DNA of 54,952 nucleotides. Source: CAIUVD01 sp044338255. GTDB taxonomy: Bacteria; Planctomycetota; UBA11346. The notes under the pieces were generated by a model that searched no databases, was not told where the DNA came from, and was given only the letters and a program-made list of their open reading frames with translations. The DNA lies in NCBI GenBank assembly GCA_044338255.1, contig JBIILZ010000010.1, positions 1 through 54,952 of the forward strand. The letters are read 5' to 3'. Numbering within the stretch: position 1 is the stretch's first letter; each line of letters starts with the position of its first letter. Of this stretch, positions 42,658 through 51,604 are shown piece after piece. The position numbers and the translations under genes are program-made.

Positions 42658-43454
42658 ACGTTGTGCACGGCGGCGGCCATCTCGCCGGCGCGCTTGGCGA
42701 CGATGGCCACGAGGTTGGCATCAGTAGCGTGACGCTCGATGAGTCGCACGAGGTGACTGCCGACGATGGCACCGTCGCCGAAGCTCGCCGCCGCCGCCGC
42801 CTGCTCGGGCGTCGAGATGCCGAAGCCGATGCACACCGGAGCGGTGGCCTCGGCCTTCAGCGACGCCACCTGTTCGGCGAGATCCGCGGGCAGATCGACG
42901 CGTTCGCCGGTGACCCCGAGACGGCAGATGTAATACAGGAAGCCCTGGCTCTGGCTGGCGAGGAATTTCTTGCGTTCGGCAGTCGTGGTTGGGGCGGCTA
43001 GGCACACCGTCGCCAGGCCCGCCGCCTGCATGGTCGCGAAAAATTCCGGATCTTCTTCCGGCGGCAGATCCAAGGGCAGGACTCCGTCGGCGCCAGCAGC
43101 GGCGGCGTCGCGAGCAAAGGCCTCGATGCCATAGGCCATCACCGGACTGAGGTAGGTGAAGAAGAGGATCGGCACCTGCGTCCGCTCGCGGATGCGCCGC
43201 ACGGCAGCGAGGACGCCCTTGAGCGTCGTGCCCGAAGCCAGCCCGCGCATGCAGGCGGCCTGGATCGCCGGGCCATCGGCCATCGGATCGGTGAAGGGAA
43301 TGCCCAGCTCGATGATATCGACACCGGCCTCGGCCATCGCAACAACCAGCTCGACGGTCGCATCCAGGTGCGGATCGCCGGCCGTAAGATAAGCGATAAA
43401 TGCTTTCTTGCCTGATTTCTGAAGGTCGAAAAAGCGGGCAGAGATACGGTTCAT
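42654..43454 (-). CDS. trpA: Tryptophan synthase alpha subunit
   Basis: 266 residues. IIELGIPFTDPMADGPAIQ contains the catalytic Glu (about residue 49) and Asp; LPLDLPPEED and YYICRLGVTGER (loop 6) are present, as is GFGISTPEQ. Cleaves indole-3-glycerol phosphate. trpB is not adjacent. Its TAG stop overlaps the TAG of the transporter as CTAG (42654-42657). Confidence 0.95.
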   Translation of the reverse strand: MNRISARFFDLQKSGKKAFIAYLTAGDPHLDATVELVVAMAEAGVDIIELGIPFTDPMADGPAIQAACMRGLASGTTLKGVLAAVRRIRERTQVPILFFTYLSPVMAYGIEAFARDAAAAGADGVLPLDLPPEEDPEFFATMQAAGLATVCLAAPTTTAERKKFLASQSQGFLYYICRLGVTGERVDLPADLAEQVASLKAEATAPVCIGFGISTPEQAAAAASFGDGAIVGSHLVRLIERHATDANLVAIVAKRAGEMAAAVHNV

Positions 43455-43522
43455 GGCGGGTGTGGCGACGATAGACGACGCTGGGAAAAACCAAGGTGGG
43501 GCATGGGCCCCCTAAAACCGGT

Positions 43523-44611
43523 TTAGCGGACGGGCTTCTTCACCGCCTTGACCGTGGTTTTGACCGTGCTTTTCGTCGTAGAATTGCTTGTCACGGTCGG
43601 TGGACGGACCGGCAGCGGACCGACCGGCAGCGGACGAGTCGTCGAACGCGCGATCAAGGATAGGCCCAACGAGACATTTTCGGCGCGGGTGGTCGGATCG
43701 CTGATGAGATGCGCTATCGAGCGCGCCGCCCATTCACCGAAGGCGGCCATCGGCTGACGGACGGTGGTCAGACCGATGGTGTCCATCAATGGTTGATCGT
43801 CGAAACCGATGACCTGGACGTCTTCAGGGACACGTTTGCCACGGGCACGCAGCTCTTCGAGCACGCCCACCGCCAGTAGATCGTTGACGCAGACGATGCC
43901 GTCGAGGTGCGGATGGGCATCGAGCAGCGTGGTCACCACTCCCCGACCGGATTCGCGGGTGACGCTGTCGGCACGGGCCACCGGGGCGAGATTGCCGGCG
44001 ACCTTGACGAAGCCTTCCTCACGTGAGCGGAAGGCATGCGCTGCCGAGGGCCCGGTGACCAGCGCCAGATGGCGGGCCCCGGTATCGAGCAGGTAGCGCG
44101 TGCTCAAGGCGCCGCCGGCAACGTTGTCGACGGTGACGCAGGGCAGCAGCTCGCTGACGTAATCGACGCACACCGCCGGAATCGACAGCCGACGCAGCTG
44201 CTCGTGGCGTTCATTGCCGATGCCCATCGAACACAGGATCAGGCCTTCGCAGGCGCGTTCGGCGACGATGCGATCGAGCAGGCGATTCTTGGCCTCACGA
44301 TTGGCGACGTCATACATCACCAAGTCCATATCCGCAGCCATCAGACCCTGGGCGATTGGACGTGAAACGCTGAAGTAGAAATTGGTCGAAAACAACGGCA
44401 GCAAGGCGGCTACGCGCGGGCGGTTGGGACCGCGCACGGCCAGCCGGCGGGCAGCGCGATTGGGCCGATAGCCCAACTCGGACATGGCTTGCTGAACGAT
44501 GTCACGGGTGCGGTCCGCCACCCGTTCACTGCCGTTCAATACCCGACTGACCGTGGCGATGCCAACCCCAGCGCGGTTGGCGATATCATAGATCGTCGGT
44601 TCACTAGACAT
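43523..44611 (-). CDS. LacI-family transcriptional regulator
   Basis: 362 residues from ATG 44611 (ATG 44617 also possible). N-terminal HTH TIYDIANRAGVGIATVSRVLNG (about 6-27) with hinge helix near 50-60, followed by a periplasmic-binding-protein-like sensor domain (about 65-335). The last 30 residues (about 333-362) are a low-complexity tail rich in Pro, then Thr/Lys, not usual for the family. An operator-like AAAGCGCTT lies 17-25 bases upstream, so it probably represses itself and perhaps the divergent gene. Confidence 0.92.
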   Translation of the reverse strand: MSSEPTIYDIANRAGVGIATVSRVLNGSERVADRTRDIVQQAMSELGYRPNRAARRLAVRGPNRPRVAALLPLFSTNFYFSVSRPIAQGLMAADMDLVMYDVANREAKNRLLDRIVAERACEGLILCSMGIGNERHEQLRRLSIPAVCVDYVSELLPCVTVDNVAGGALSTRYLLDTGARHLALVTGPSAAHAFRSREEGFVKVAGNLAPVARADSVTRESGRGVVTTLLDAHPHLDGIVCVNDLLAVGVLEELRARGKRVPEDVQVIGFDDQPLMDTIGLTTVRQPMAAFGEWAARSIAHLISDPTTRAENVSLGLSLIARSTTRPLPVGPLPVRPPTVTSNSTTKSTVKTTVKAVKKPVR

Positions 44612-44627
44612 GTACATCCAATATCTA

Positions 44628-44636
44628 AAGCGCTTC
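44628..44636. promoter_or_regulatory. Candidate LacI-family operator
   Basis: TAAAGCGCTTCC at 44627-44638 contains the CG-centred inverted repeat AAGCGCTT typical of LacI/GalR-family operators. It lies between the divergent LacI-type gene and the large membrane protein gene. Confidence 0.45.
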
Positions 44637-44784
44637 CGTACGGGCTCCCCAGCGGCGGGCAAGGCCGGGTTCGCAAACAGCCCGATGTTACGCAGGAAAT
44701 TCTTGCGCGCACCAGGGTAAGACCAGCGCTGGTCGGCCCTGGAGTCATCCCATGCGACGTATTCCCTTACGCGGGAGGTCAGCC

Positions 44785-44811
44785 ATGCTGGTCGCCAGCC
44801 ATGAGCGTTGA
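44785..44811 (+). CDS. 8-codon upstream ORF overlapping next gene start
   Basis: ATG 44785 has GGGAGG seven bases upstream and reads MLVASHER before TGA at 44809-44811. The ATG of the long gene (44801) lies inside it in another frame and has no SD of its own. The likely role is translational coupling or a leader peptide; expression is inferred from the SD. Confidence 0.4.
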   Translation: MLVASHER

Positions 44812-47095
44812 ATCCTCCTCTGAACCGGCACCCGGCTCGGCAGTTTCGACTGCCCAAAGCTTGGCCTGCTCACGTTGCGATGGGCCGATTAATCCTGATG
44901 ATCTCATCGAAGGATTGGCGGTACGCATCGATGGCTTGACGGTGTGCCCGCTGTGCATCGAAACCCTCTCGCCGGCGCTGCGCATCCAGATCAATCGCGT
45001 ACGGGCGCTCAAGGGCCTGGCGGTGGTGACCTACCGCGTCGCCCGTCCCGCCTACCCCGACAAGCAGTTCTACAGCTTCACCAATGCCGGCCTGCTGTTG
45101 CTGCATCGTCGGGCGGTGGTGCACGGTACCGAATTCAACACCCCAGATCTGCCGGTCCGCCAGCGGCCGGAGCCAGCAAACGGGCCAGCCACGGTCTCGA
45201 TCGAGCCCCCTGCACTGCCCAGCAAGCTAACGCTCTACCTGGGCCTGGGTGCCGCCAGCCTGGTGGTCATCGGGGGCGTGCTCGCCCTGGCACTCGCCAG
45301 TCGCAGCTCGTCCCAATCAACCCCCTCGACAAGCGTGACCGCGCCGACGGTCAGCAACCCGCAACCGGCACCGGTGGAAAGCATTCCGGCGCTGACGCCG
45401 ACGACGCCTGCAACGCTAGCGAACACCCGCGTGGCGATCATCGATGACGTCGTGAAAGTGCGTGAACTGAAGGATTACCGCAGCGAATTCGCCGACGAGA
45501 ATGCCGCCCTGGAAGCCGGACTGGCGGATCACGCCACGCCGGAACTGATCCATGATCTGGAACGCGATGTACTGGCGCGCGGACGGGCCAACCGCGAGCG
45601 CCTGACCCGCATCCTGCAGCAACCCGGGCTCAGTCAGCGGGAACTCGATGAGATCAAAGCCACGCTGGTGAAAGCCCAGCCGGCAGATCGTCCGGCATTT
45701 ACGGAGTTGCGTCAAAACTTCGCCGATCTCAACGAAATCCTCGTCAACAAGCGCCGCCTCTTGGAGGTGGAGAAGCCGCCGATCAATGGCACCGCACCGG
45801 GAGGGCCGATCGCAGCGTTACCGGTAACACCAGCAGCGCCGGTAGCGCCAGCAGCACCAGCAGCCCCCCCCACGGTTGCGATCCCCACTCCGCCGGTCAA
45901 CGACCCTGCGCCGAGCATCACCACCCTGACCACACCGGTGCTCAAAGCCTTGCCGACGACGAGCCTGTGGTCCGGTGACATCGGTCCGAAGCCGGCGACC
46001 TTCGCCGAGGTCACCGATCCCGGCGCGCGCATTCCCTCGCCGTGGCCGTTCTTCATCGGTGCCACGCCACCGCGTTTCGCTGCCGCGGTGCGCTTCCGCG
46101 GCCCCGAGCGCAAAGAGACCTTCGCCTTGCAGGTGACCTTTCCGCCTGAAAAGGTGCGCCATGGCGGGGTGTTTTTCAGCATCTATCCGAAGCGCAAAGA
46201 GCTCCAGGTAACGCGTCTCGATGTCGCCAATGTCCCGCCCAAAGTGTTCAATTTCACCGAGCGCGAACAATGGCAGGGCTGCGCCTATCGCATCGAGGAT
46301 GCGCCCAGCGAACCGGTCACGCTGCAGATCTCCGAGGCCAGCGAAACCAACAGCGATCCCTTCTGGCTGGGCACCACCGCCGCCATCAGCCATGGCGATC
46401 CGAGCACCTTGAATGACGAGATCAGCCCCTCGCCGCTGCTCACCGCCAATCCACTGCTCGACTGGACCCAGCTCCTGGCCTCGCTGAAAAGCGCCGCCCG
46501 CGGGCGCAAGCAGGAGCAGCGCTGGAACGATCCGAAATTCCTCGTGACCTCGACGCTCAAGATCCTCGGCTCGAAGAACGTCTCGGCCGAGAAACTCAAC
46601 GCCGCCCTGCGCCTGCGCCGTCCGCTGCCCGACGTCGAAAACCAGGTCGAGGTCGCCAATCTGAGCGATCTCAACGAAATCCGCAAATTGATCGCCCTCA
46701 AGGCCAACCCCGGACTGTTCAATCAGAAGGTTATCCCAGCGACGGTATTCCTGCTCACCGATGGCCTCGAGGCCTCGGTCGCCCCCGCCGAATGGGCCAA
46801 GCATGTGCGCTTGGTTAACGAACTCCTGCGCAACGGCGAAGCCAAGCTCCCGCCGACTGGATTCGTGCCGGTGTGGATCATCGGGTCCATGAGCGGCGCC
46901 CCCCTTCCAACCACCGCCTGGAGCCTCCTGCGCGAGGATCGCAGCGTGCTGTTGCTCGATCTCACCACCGCCACAAGCGAGAACGGCACCAGCACCAAGA
47001 AGACGCGCAGCGACACCTATCAATATCTCGCCGAAGGCATCCATACGCTGCTGTATCAGCTGCGTCTGGTGCAGACCACCCAACGTGCACGCTGA
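44801..47095 (+). CDS. Large zinc-ribbon, single-pass membrane protein with vWA-like C-terminus
   Basis: 764 residues from ATG 44801. No family recognised as a whole. Residues about 25-60 form a zinc ribbon (CSRCDGP..CPLCIE), followed by a basic segment, one membrane helix (about 145-168) and a long Pro/Thr/Ala-rich linker with VTPAAPVAPAAPAAP at about 345. The C-terminal half is globular; PATVFLLTDGLEASV and TGFVPVWIIGSMSG suggest a von Willebrand A-like fold. Such architecture (cytoplasmic zinc ribbon, membrane, extracellular domain) is common in Planctomycetes. hemC follows two bases after the stop. Confidence 0.75.
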   Translation: MSVESSSEPAPGSAVSTAQSLACSRCDGPINPDDLIEGLAVRIDGLTVCPLCIETLSPALRIQINRVRALKGLAVVTYRVARPAYPDKQFYSFTNAGLLLLHRRAVVHGTEFNTPDLPVRQRPEPANGPATVSIEPPALPSKLTLYLGLGAASLVVIGGVLALALASRSSSQSTPSTSVTAPTVSNPQPAPVESIPALTPTTPATLANTRVAIIDDVVKVRELKDYRSEFADENAALEAGLADHATPELIHDLERDVLARGRANRERLTRILQQPGLSQRELDEIKATLVKAQPADRPAFTELRQNFADLNEILVNKRRLLEVEKPPINGTAPGGPIAALPVTPAAPVAPAAPAAPPTVAIPTPPVNDPAPSITTLTTPVLKALPTTSLWSGDIGPKPATFAEVTDPGARIPSPWPFFIGATPPRFAAAVRFRGPERKETFALQVTFPPEKVRHGGVFFSIYPKRKELQVTRLDVANVPPKVFNFTEREQWQGCAYRIEDAPSEPVTLQISEASETNSDPFWLGTTAAISHGDPSTLNDEISPSPLLTANPLLDWTQLLASLKSAARGRKQEQRWNDPKFLVTSTLKILGSKNVSAEKLNAALRLRRPLPDVENQVEVANLSDLNEIRKLIALKANPGLFNQKVIPATVFLLTDGLEASVAPAEWAKHVRLVNELLRNGEAKLPPTGFVPVWIIGSMSGAPLPTTAWSLLREDRSVLLLDLTTATSENGTSTKKTRSDTYQYLAEGIHTLLYQLRLVQTTQRAR

Positions 47096-47097
47096 GC

Positions 47098-47982
47098 ATG
47101 CCTGATTCCCGTCCCTTTCGACTCGCTACCCGTGCCAGCCCCCTGGCCTTATGGCAGGCGCGGTGGGTTGCGGCGCGTCTGCGCGCGGCGCATCCCGGAC
47201 TGCACGTGACTCTGGTGCCGATGCATTCCAGCGGCGACCTCGATCGCAGTACCACGCTCTACCAGTCCGCGACAGTGGGAGTGTTCGTGCGCGAGATCCA
47301 GGCTGCGGTCCTCGACGGCCGCGCCGATGCCGGGGTCCATTCGTGCAAGGACCTGCCCACGACCACGCCCAGCGGGCTGACCTTGGCCGCGATTCAGCCT
47401 CGCGCCGATGTCCGCGACGCCCTGGTGACCCGCGCCGGGCTGACCCTCAGCCAGCTGCCCTCGGGGGCGGTCATCGGCACCAGCAGCCTCCGTCGGCAGA
47501 CGCAGCTCGCGCAGCTCCGCCCGGATCTGCGCTTCGTACCGATCCGCGGCAATGTCGACACCAGACTACGCAAGCTCCACGACGGCGAAGCCGATGCCAC
47601 GATCCTGGCGATGGCCGGTCTGCACCGGCTGGGCCTGGTCGCGCGTACGCGGGCGGTAGCCCTCGATCCCTGGGAAGAGTCCGTACCGGCGCCAGCCCAG
47701 GGCGCGGTGGCCATTGATTGCCGCCACGACGATGTCCGCAGTCAGCGCCTACTGCAGGCCATTGATCACGCGCCGACGCGACGCGCGATCACCATCGAAC
47801 GGCAGATCCTCGCCGAACTCGAAGGTGGCTGCTCGCTGCCCCTGGGCTGCCTAGTGCGACGTGACCGCGAGCAACGCTGGCAGGCCCGCATCCGCCTGGG
47901 CGATCTGCACGCGCCCCTGCGGGAAGTAACCCTCAGCGGCGATCCGACGACTTTCGTGGAGCGGGCACGGGCCATCCGTTAA
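47098..47982 (+). CDS. hemC: Porphobilinogen deaminase
   Basis: 294 residues from ATG 47098. LATRASPLALWQA, HSCKDLPTTTP (81-91, active-site Asp85), SSLRRQTQL and EGGCSLPLGC with Cys245 carrying the dipyrromethane cofactor. Makes hydroxymethylbilane. Other heme genes are absent from the window. Downstream is a bidirectional terminator. Confidence 0.96.
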   Translation: MPDSRPFRLATRASPLALWQARWVAARLRAAHPGLHVTLVPMHSSGDLDRSTTLYQSATVGVFVREIQAAVLDGRADAGVHSCKDLPTTTPSGLTLAAIQPRADVRDALVTRAGLTLSQLPSGAVIGTSSLRRQTQLAQLRPDLRFVPIRGNVDTRLRKLHDGEADATILAMAGLHRLGLVARTRAVALDPWEESVPAPAQGAVAIDCRHDDVRSQRLLQAIDHAPTRRAITIERQILAELEGGCSLPLGCLVRRDREQRWQARIRLGDLHAPLREVTLSGDPTTFVERARAIR

Positions 47983-47999
47983 GGCTGCCTTGAAAAGAG

Positions 48000-48029
48000 A
48001 AAACCGTGCTGCGCGTGCAGCACGGTTTT
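48000..48029. terminator. Bidirectional terminator between hemC and ffh
   Basis: A 13-bp stem AAAACCGTGCTGC/GCAGCACGGTTTT with a GCGT loop. T-runs are on both sides (TTTTCGTTTC on plus, TTTTCTCTTTTC on minus), fitting convergent genes. Confidence 0.9.
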
Positions 48030-48035
48030 CGTTTC

Positions 48036-49502
48036 TCAGCGCCGCGACTTCTTCGCGGCAGCTTTCTTCTTCTTGCGCTCGTCGCGGTATTTCTTCATCG
48101 CGTCCTTGTCTTCACGGGTGGTGAAGACGCGATTGGGATTAGGCATGAAGGCCTGCGGATTGGCCAACTGCTCGGGGGTCAGCTGACCGGCGTCAGGCAG
48201 CTTTTTGGCCATGTCCTGGATGTCGCCGAACTTGCCCATCATCTTCTTCATGGCTTCGAAATGCTTGAGCAGGGCCTGCACGTCATTGGTGCTGGTGCCC
48301 GAGCCGTGTGCGACGCGGCGCCGACGGCTCATGTCAATGAGGTCCGGACGCGAGCGTTCGTAGCCGGTCATCGAGCCGATGATGGCGCTGTATTTGCGGA
48401 AGATCGATTCATCGATCGACAGCCCAGCGAACTTCGCCCCGACGCCGGGAATCAGGCCGAGCAGATCCTTCAGGCTGCCCATCTTCATGATCGCCTGCAG
48501 CTGGCTCTGGAAGTCCTGCAGATCGAACTTGTTCTTGAGCACGCGCTCTTCGAGGACCTTGGCCTGCTTCTCATCGACCGCCGACTGGGCTTTTTCGACG
48601 AACGAAAGGATGTCGCCCATGCCCAGGATGCGCCGCGCATAGCGGTCGGGATGGAACGGCTGCAGGGCGTCGAGCTTTTCACCGACGCCGACGAAGCGGA
48701 TCGGCTTGCCGGTGACCGCGCGCAGGCTGACGATAGCGCCACCGCGAGCATCGCCATCGAGCTTGGTGACGATCACGCCATCCAGGGCCAGCCGATCATT
48801 GAAGGCCTTGGCGCTGATGACCGCATCCTGGCCGGTCATAGCATCGACCACCAGGTAGGTCTGATGGGGATTGGTGCGGCGATGGACGTCGGCGACCTCG
48901 GTCATCAATTCATCGTCGACGTGCAGACGGCCGGCGGTGTCGAGGATGACCACATCGCAGGACTGGATATCCGCCGCCACCAGTGCTTGCGCGCAGAGAT
49001 CCGCGGGACGCAGGCCTGGTTGATGGAACACCGGTACGTCCAACTGCGCGCCGAGGATCTTGAGCTGTTCGACGGCCGCCGGGCGCTGCAGATCGGCCGC
49101 CACCAGCAACGGCCGCTTGCCTTGGCTTTTGATCAGCTTGGCGAGCTTGGCGCAGGTCGTGGTCTTGCCCGAACCCTGCAGACCGGCCATGAGGATGACG
49201 GTGATGCCCTTGTCGGCGTAGGCGATGGTGGCCTGGCCTTCGCCCATGAGCGCGATCAGCTCATCATGGACGATCTGCACCACCTGCTGGCCGGGTTGGA
49301 CGCCGGTGAGCACGGCTTCGCCAACCGCCTTGGCTTCGACCTTGGCGAGGAAATCGCGCACCACCTGGACATTGACGTCGGCTTCGAGCAAGGCCCGGCG
49401 CACGTCGCGCAGGCCATCACGGATATTGTCTTCGGAGAGTTTGCCGCCGTAGCGCAGCTTGTCGAAGATCTGGCTGAAGCGTTCGGAAATATGTTCAAAC
49501 AT
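48036..49502 (-). CDS. ffh: Signal recognition particle protein Ffh
   Basis: 488 residues. N domain 1-85, G domain with GLQGSGKTTTCAKLA (about 107-121), DTAGR, TKLDGDARGGA, then the Met-rich M domain (about 330-440; MKMGSLKDLL, MTGYERSRPDLIDMSRRRRVAHGSGT). The Lys/Arg/Ala-rich tail (about 460-488) is longer than usual. It binds signal sequences and 4.5S RNA; no SRP RNA gene was found in the window. Confidence 0.97.
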   Translation of the reverse strand: MFEHISERFSQIFDKLRYGGKLSEDNIRDGLRDVRRALLEADVNVQVVRDFLAKVEAKAVGEAVLTGVQPGQQVVQIVHDELIALMGEGQATIAYADKGITVILMAGLQGSGKTTTCAKLAKLIKSQGKRPLLVAADLQRPAAVEQLKILGAQLDVPVFHQPGLRPADLCAQALVAADIQSCDVVILDTAGRLHVDDELMTEVADVHRRTNPHQTYLVVDAMTGQDAVISAKAFNDRLALDGVIVTKLDGDARGGAIVSLRAVTGKPIRFVGVGEKLDALQPFHPDRYARRILGMGDILSFVEKAQSAVDEKQAKVLEERVLKNKFDLQDFQSQLQAIMKMGSLKDLLGLIPGVGAKFAGLSIDESIFRKYSAIIGSMTGYERSRPDLIDMSRRRRVAHGSGTSTNDVQALLKHFEAMKKMMGKFGDIQDMAKKLPDAGQLTPEQLANPQAFMPNPNRVFTTREDKDAMKKYRDERKKKKAAAKKSRR

Positions 49503-49569
49503 GGGCTGTCATCCAACAGCCAGGCGCTTTGACGGGAGCGATCAGGATCGTGTCGGCGTCCTGATGGCG

Positions 49570-50046
49570 TCAATCACCGGCTGACGAAATCCGGTCCTTT
49601 CCAGCACCGACCAGCACCGACCAGCACCGACCAGCACCGACCAGCGCTGGCCAGACCTCGGCCAAGGGCCGACGAACGAAGTCGCGCTGCGGCCATAACG
49701 GATGCGGCAGGGTGAGCACCGGCGTCGACACCACCAACCCGTCGGCACGCAGCAGCAGATCGAGATCCAAGGTGCGCGGGCCCCAGTGGATGGTCCGCAC
49801 CCGACCGCAGGCGGTTTCGATGCGCTGCAAGATATGCAGCACCTGGTGCGGACCGAGGTCGGTGGCCACCACCCATACGGCATTGAGGAACGGCGCTTGT
49901 CCCGCCGGGCCGCCGACGGCGGCGGTTTCGTGCAGCGTCGAGGCCGCGATCACCGACATCTCAGCTTCGAGGAGGGCGTAAGCCCGGTCGATAGACGCCC
50001 GACGCTCACCACGGTTGGCACCGACGCCGATGGCGTAGCGATTCAT
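49570..50046 (-). CDS. folK: Hydroxymethyl-dihydropterin pyrophosphokinase
   Basis: 158 residues. IGVGANRG at the start, TIHWGPRTLDLDLLL with the catalytic Asp pair, and HPLWPQRDFVRRPLAEVWP are the HPPK blocks. After that (about residue 132) the tail is encoded by a CCAGCACCGA repeat, giving VGAGRCWSVLVGAGKD. The ATG overlaps the preceding sensor kinase stop (ATGA). FolK feeds FolP. Confidence 0.93.
   Translation of the reverse strand: MNRYAIGVGANRGERRASIDRAYALLEAEMSVIAASTLHETAAVGGPAGQAPFLNAVWVVATDLGPHQVLHILQRIETACGRVRTIHWGPRTLDLDLLLRADGLVVSTPVLTLPHPLWPQRDFVRRPLAEVWPALVGAGRCWSVLVGAGKDRISSAGD
49601..49640. repeat. Four 10-bp repeats in 3' end of folK
   Basis: CCAGCACCGA is repeated four times exactly at 49601-49640, with a degenerate fifth (CCAGCGCTGG). 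Ten is not a multiple of three, so gain or loss of a unit would shift the last 15-20 codons of folK. Confidence 0.92.
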
Positions 50047-51275
50047 GTCGGCATACCCCCGAGCAAGCCCTCAAGGATGAAGCGCGCCCCAGGGTTGCCC
50101 GGTTCATGGCGCAAGTTCACACCATGCGCGACGGCGATCGCCTTGGCGAGGTGCAGGCCCAGGCCGTTGCCATCACTGCGCGTGGTCCGGAAAGCTTCGA
50201 ACAGATGCGCTTGCTGCTCGGCGGCGACGCCGGGCCCATTGTCGACGATGCACAGGCCATCGGCGGTGATCTCGATGTATACCCGCGGCTCCTCGGCGCT
50301 GCCGCTTTGCGCGGCCTGAATGGCGTTCAATAGCAGGTTCAGCACCAGCTGACGCAAGCGCTGCGGATCGAAGAGCACGCTGCTCGGCTGCGGCCGCCGA
50401 TCGTTGAGCACGAGGACCACCCCCGCGTGTTCGGCCTGCCGGGCCAGCAGGCGCATGACCTGCTGGACCACGGCGCTGATCTCGATGGCTTCGCGCTGCA
50501 CGGTCATGCCCCGCGAAAACGACAGTAATTCATCGACGATGAGATCGAGCCGTTCGATCTCATCGCTGATCAGGGCGAGACTGGTCTCACGTGGATGCTG
50601 TCTGGCCAGCAGCTGCACAGTTAGACGCACCGCCGACAACGGATTACGTACTTCATGCGCGATGGTGGCGGTGAAGGTCCCCAAGGTGGCGAGGCGCTCG
50701 GCGTGGCGATGGGCCTGATCGAGACTGGTCAGACGTTGGCGCATGCCGTCGAGTTCGCGCGCCAGTTCGGCGACCTCACCACTGCCGACCTGCGGCACCG
50801 CCCGATCCCAGGCGCCGGTGCCGATGGCACGGGCACTGGCGGCCAATTGCTCGACCGGCCGCGCGAACTGCCCGGCGAGCGAGATCGCAACCAGGGCGAA
50901 GGCCGTCGAGCCGCCCAGGGTCCAGCAGATGGTGGCCCACAGCACCGCCCGTGAGGCCGCCCGCCAAGCTTCATTGCGATAATCGATCTCGACCGAAAAC
51001 GGCCCCTCACCGACTTGCACGGTGCCATCGCGGATCGCTTCGGGAGCGGTCAGGACGCGGAACTCGTACCCCGTGAGCGTACGCATGCGCTCGATGACCG
51101 GTGACGACAACGAGAAGCCGCCGCCGGCGATCACCGCCCCGACCGAGCGGGCGCTGGCTTCCGCCTGGTGGCGTTGCGCCTGATCGAGCCAGCGCCAGGC
51201 AACGACCCCGGCGATGATCGACAGCGCCACATGCACGGCGACGAAGCCGACCACCAGCCGCAGCCGTAGGCGCAT
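50043..51275 (-). CDS. Sensor histidine kinase
   Basis: 410 residues. Membrane helices at about 7-29 and 113-137 flank an extracytoplasmic sensor; HAMP about 137-190; HisKA with IAHEVRNPLSAVRL (phospho-acceptor His about 210); HATPase with NLLLNAIQAA, DNGPGV and GNGLGLHLAK. No response regulator is next to it, so it is an orphan kinase. Its stop overlaps the folK start and it is 3 bases after the lipoprotein stop. Confidence 0.9.
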   Translation of the reverse strand: MRLRLRLVVGFVAVHVALSIIAGVVAWRWLDQAQRHQAEASARSVGAVIAGGGFSLSSPVIERMRTLTGYEFRVLTAPEAIRDGTVQVGEGPFSVEIDYRNEAWRAASRAVLWATICWTLGGSTAFALVAISLAGQFARPVEQLAASARAIGTGAWDRAVPQVGSGEVAELARELDGMRQRLTSLDQAHRHAERLATLGTFTATIAHEVRNPLSAVRLTVQLLARQHPRETSLALISDEIERLDLIVDELLSFSRGMTVQREAIEISAVVQQVMRLLARQAEHAGVVLVLNDRRPQPSSVLFDPQRLRQLVLNLLLNAIQAAQSGSAEEPRVYIEITADGLCIVDNGPGVAAEQQAHLFEAFRTTRSDGNGLGLHLAKAIAVAHGVNLRHEPGNPGARFILEGLLGGMPT

Positions 51276-51278
51276 GGA

Positions 51279-51572
51279 TTATTTGTTCGCGTCGGCGTCG
51301 GGCTGGGCCGCAGATTCAGCGGCTTTCTGGGTATCGGCCGCATGCTGGTCGAGGGTCTCGACGGTCTTCTGCACGCTCGCCTTAAGGGCCTCGCCATCAT
51401 AGCCGACGACGCTGGCGGCATGGGTGTTATTGATCAGGCGCTCGCGTTCGGTTTGCGGCGCGGGCGGTGTGGGCTTGGCAGGAGCCGCCGGCTCATCACC
51501 GCAACCGACCATGAACACGGTGACGGCGATGAAGGCGATGAAGGCGATGAGGGCGATAAAAGAAATACGCAT
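51279..51572 (-). CDS. Small lipoprotein
   Basis: 97 residues from ATG 51572. A signal peptide made of repeated IAF/IAL (encoded by a 9-bp repeat AAGGCGATG) ends in the lipobox VFMVGC at Cys about 25. The mature part is Ala/Gln/Glu-rich and helical. No family recognised. It directly precedes the sensor kinase. Confidence 0.72.
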   Translation of the reverse strand: MRISFIALIAFIAFIAVTVFMVGCGDEPAAPAKPTPPAPQTERERLINNTHAASVVGYDGEALKASVQKTVETLDQHAADTQKAAESAAQPDADANK

Positions 51573-51604
51573 GCTGACCTCGGGTGGAGATTCCATCTGA
51601 AAGA

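Noticed and set aside
45818..47083. 421-codon minus-strand frame opposite the zinc-ribbon protein
   Set aside because: The plus strand frame has zinc-ribbon, membrane and stalk features and continues into hemC spacing; the minus product shows none.
48006..49532. 508-codon plus-strand frame opposite ffh
   Set aside because: Antisense to an unmistakable SRP54 gene.
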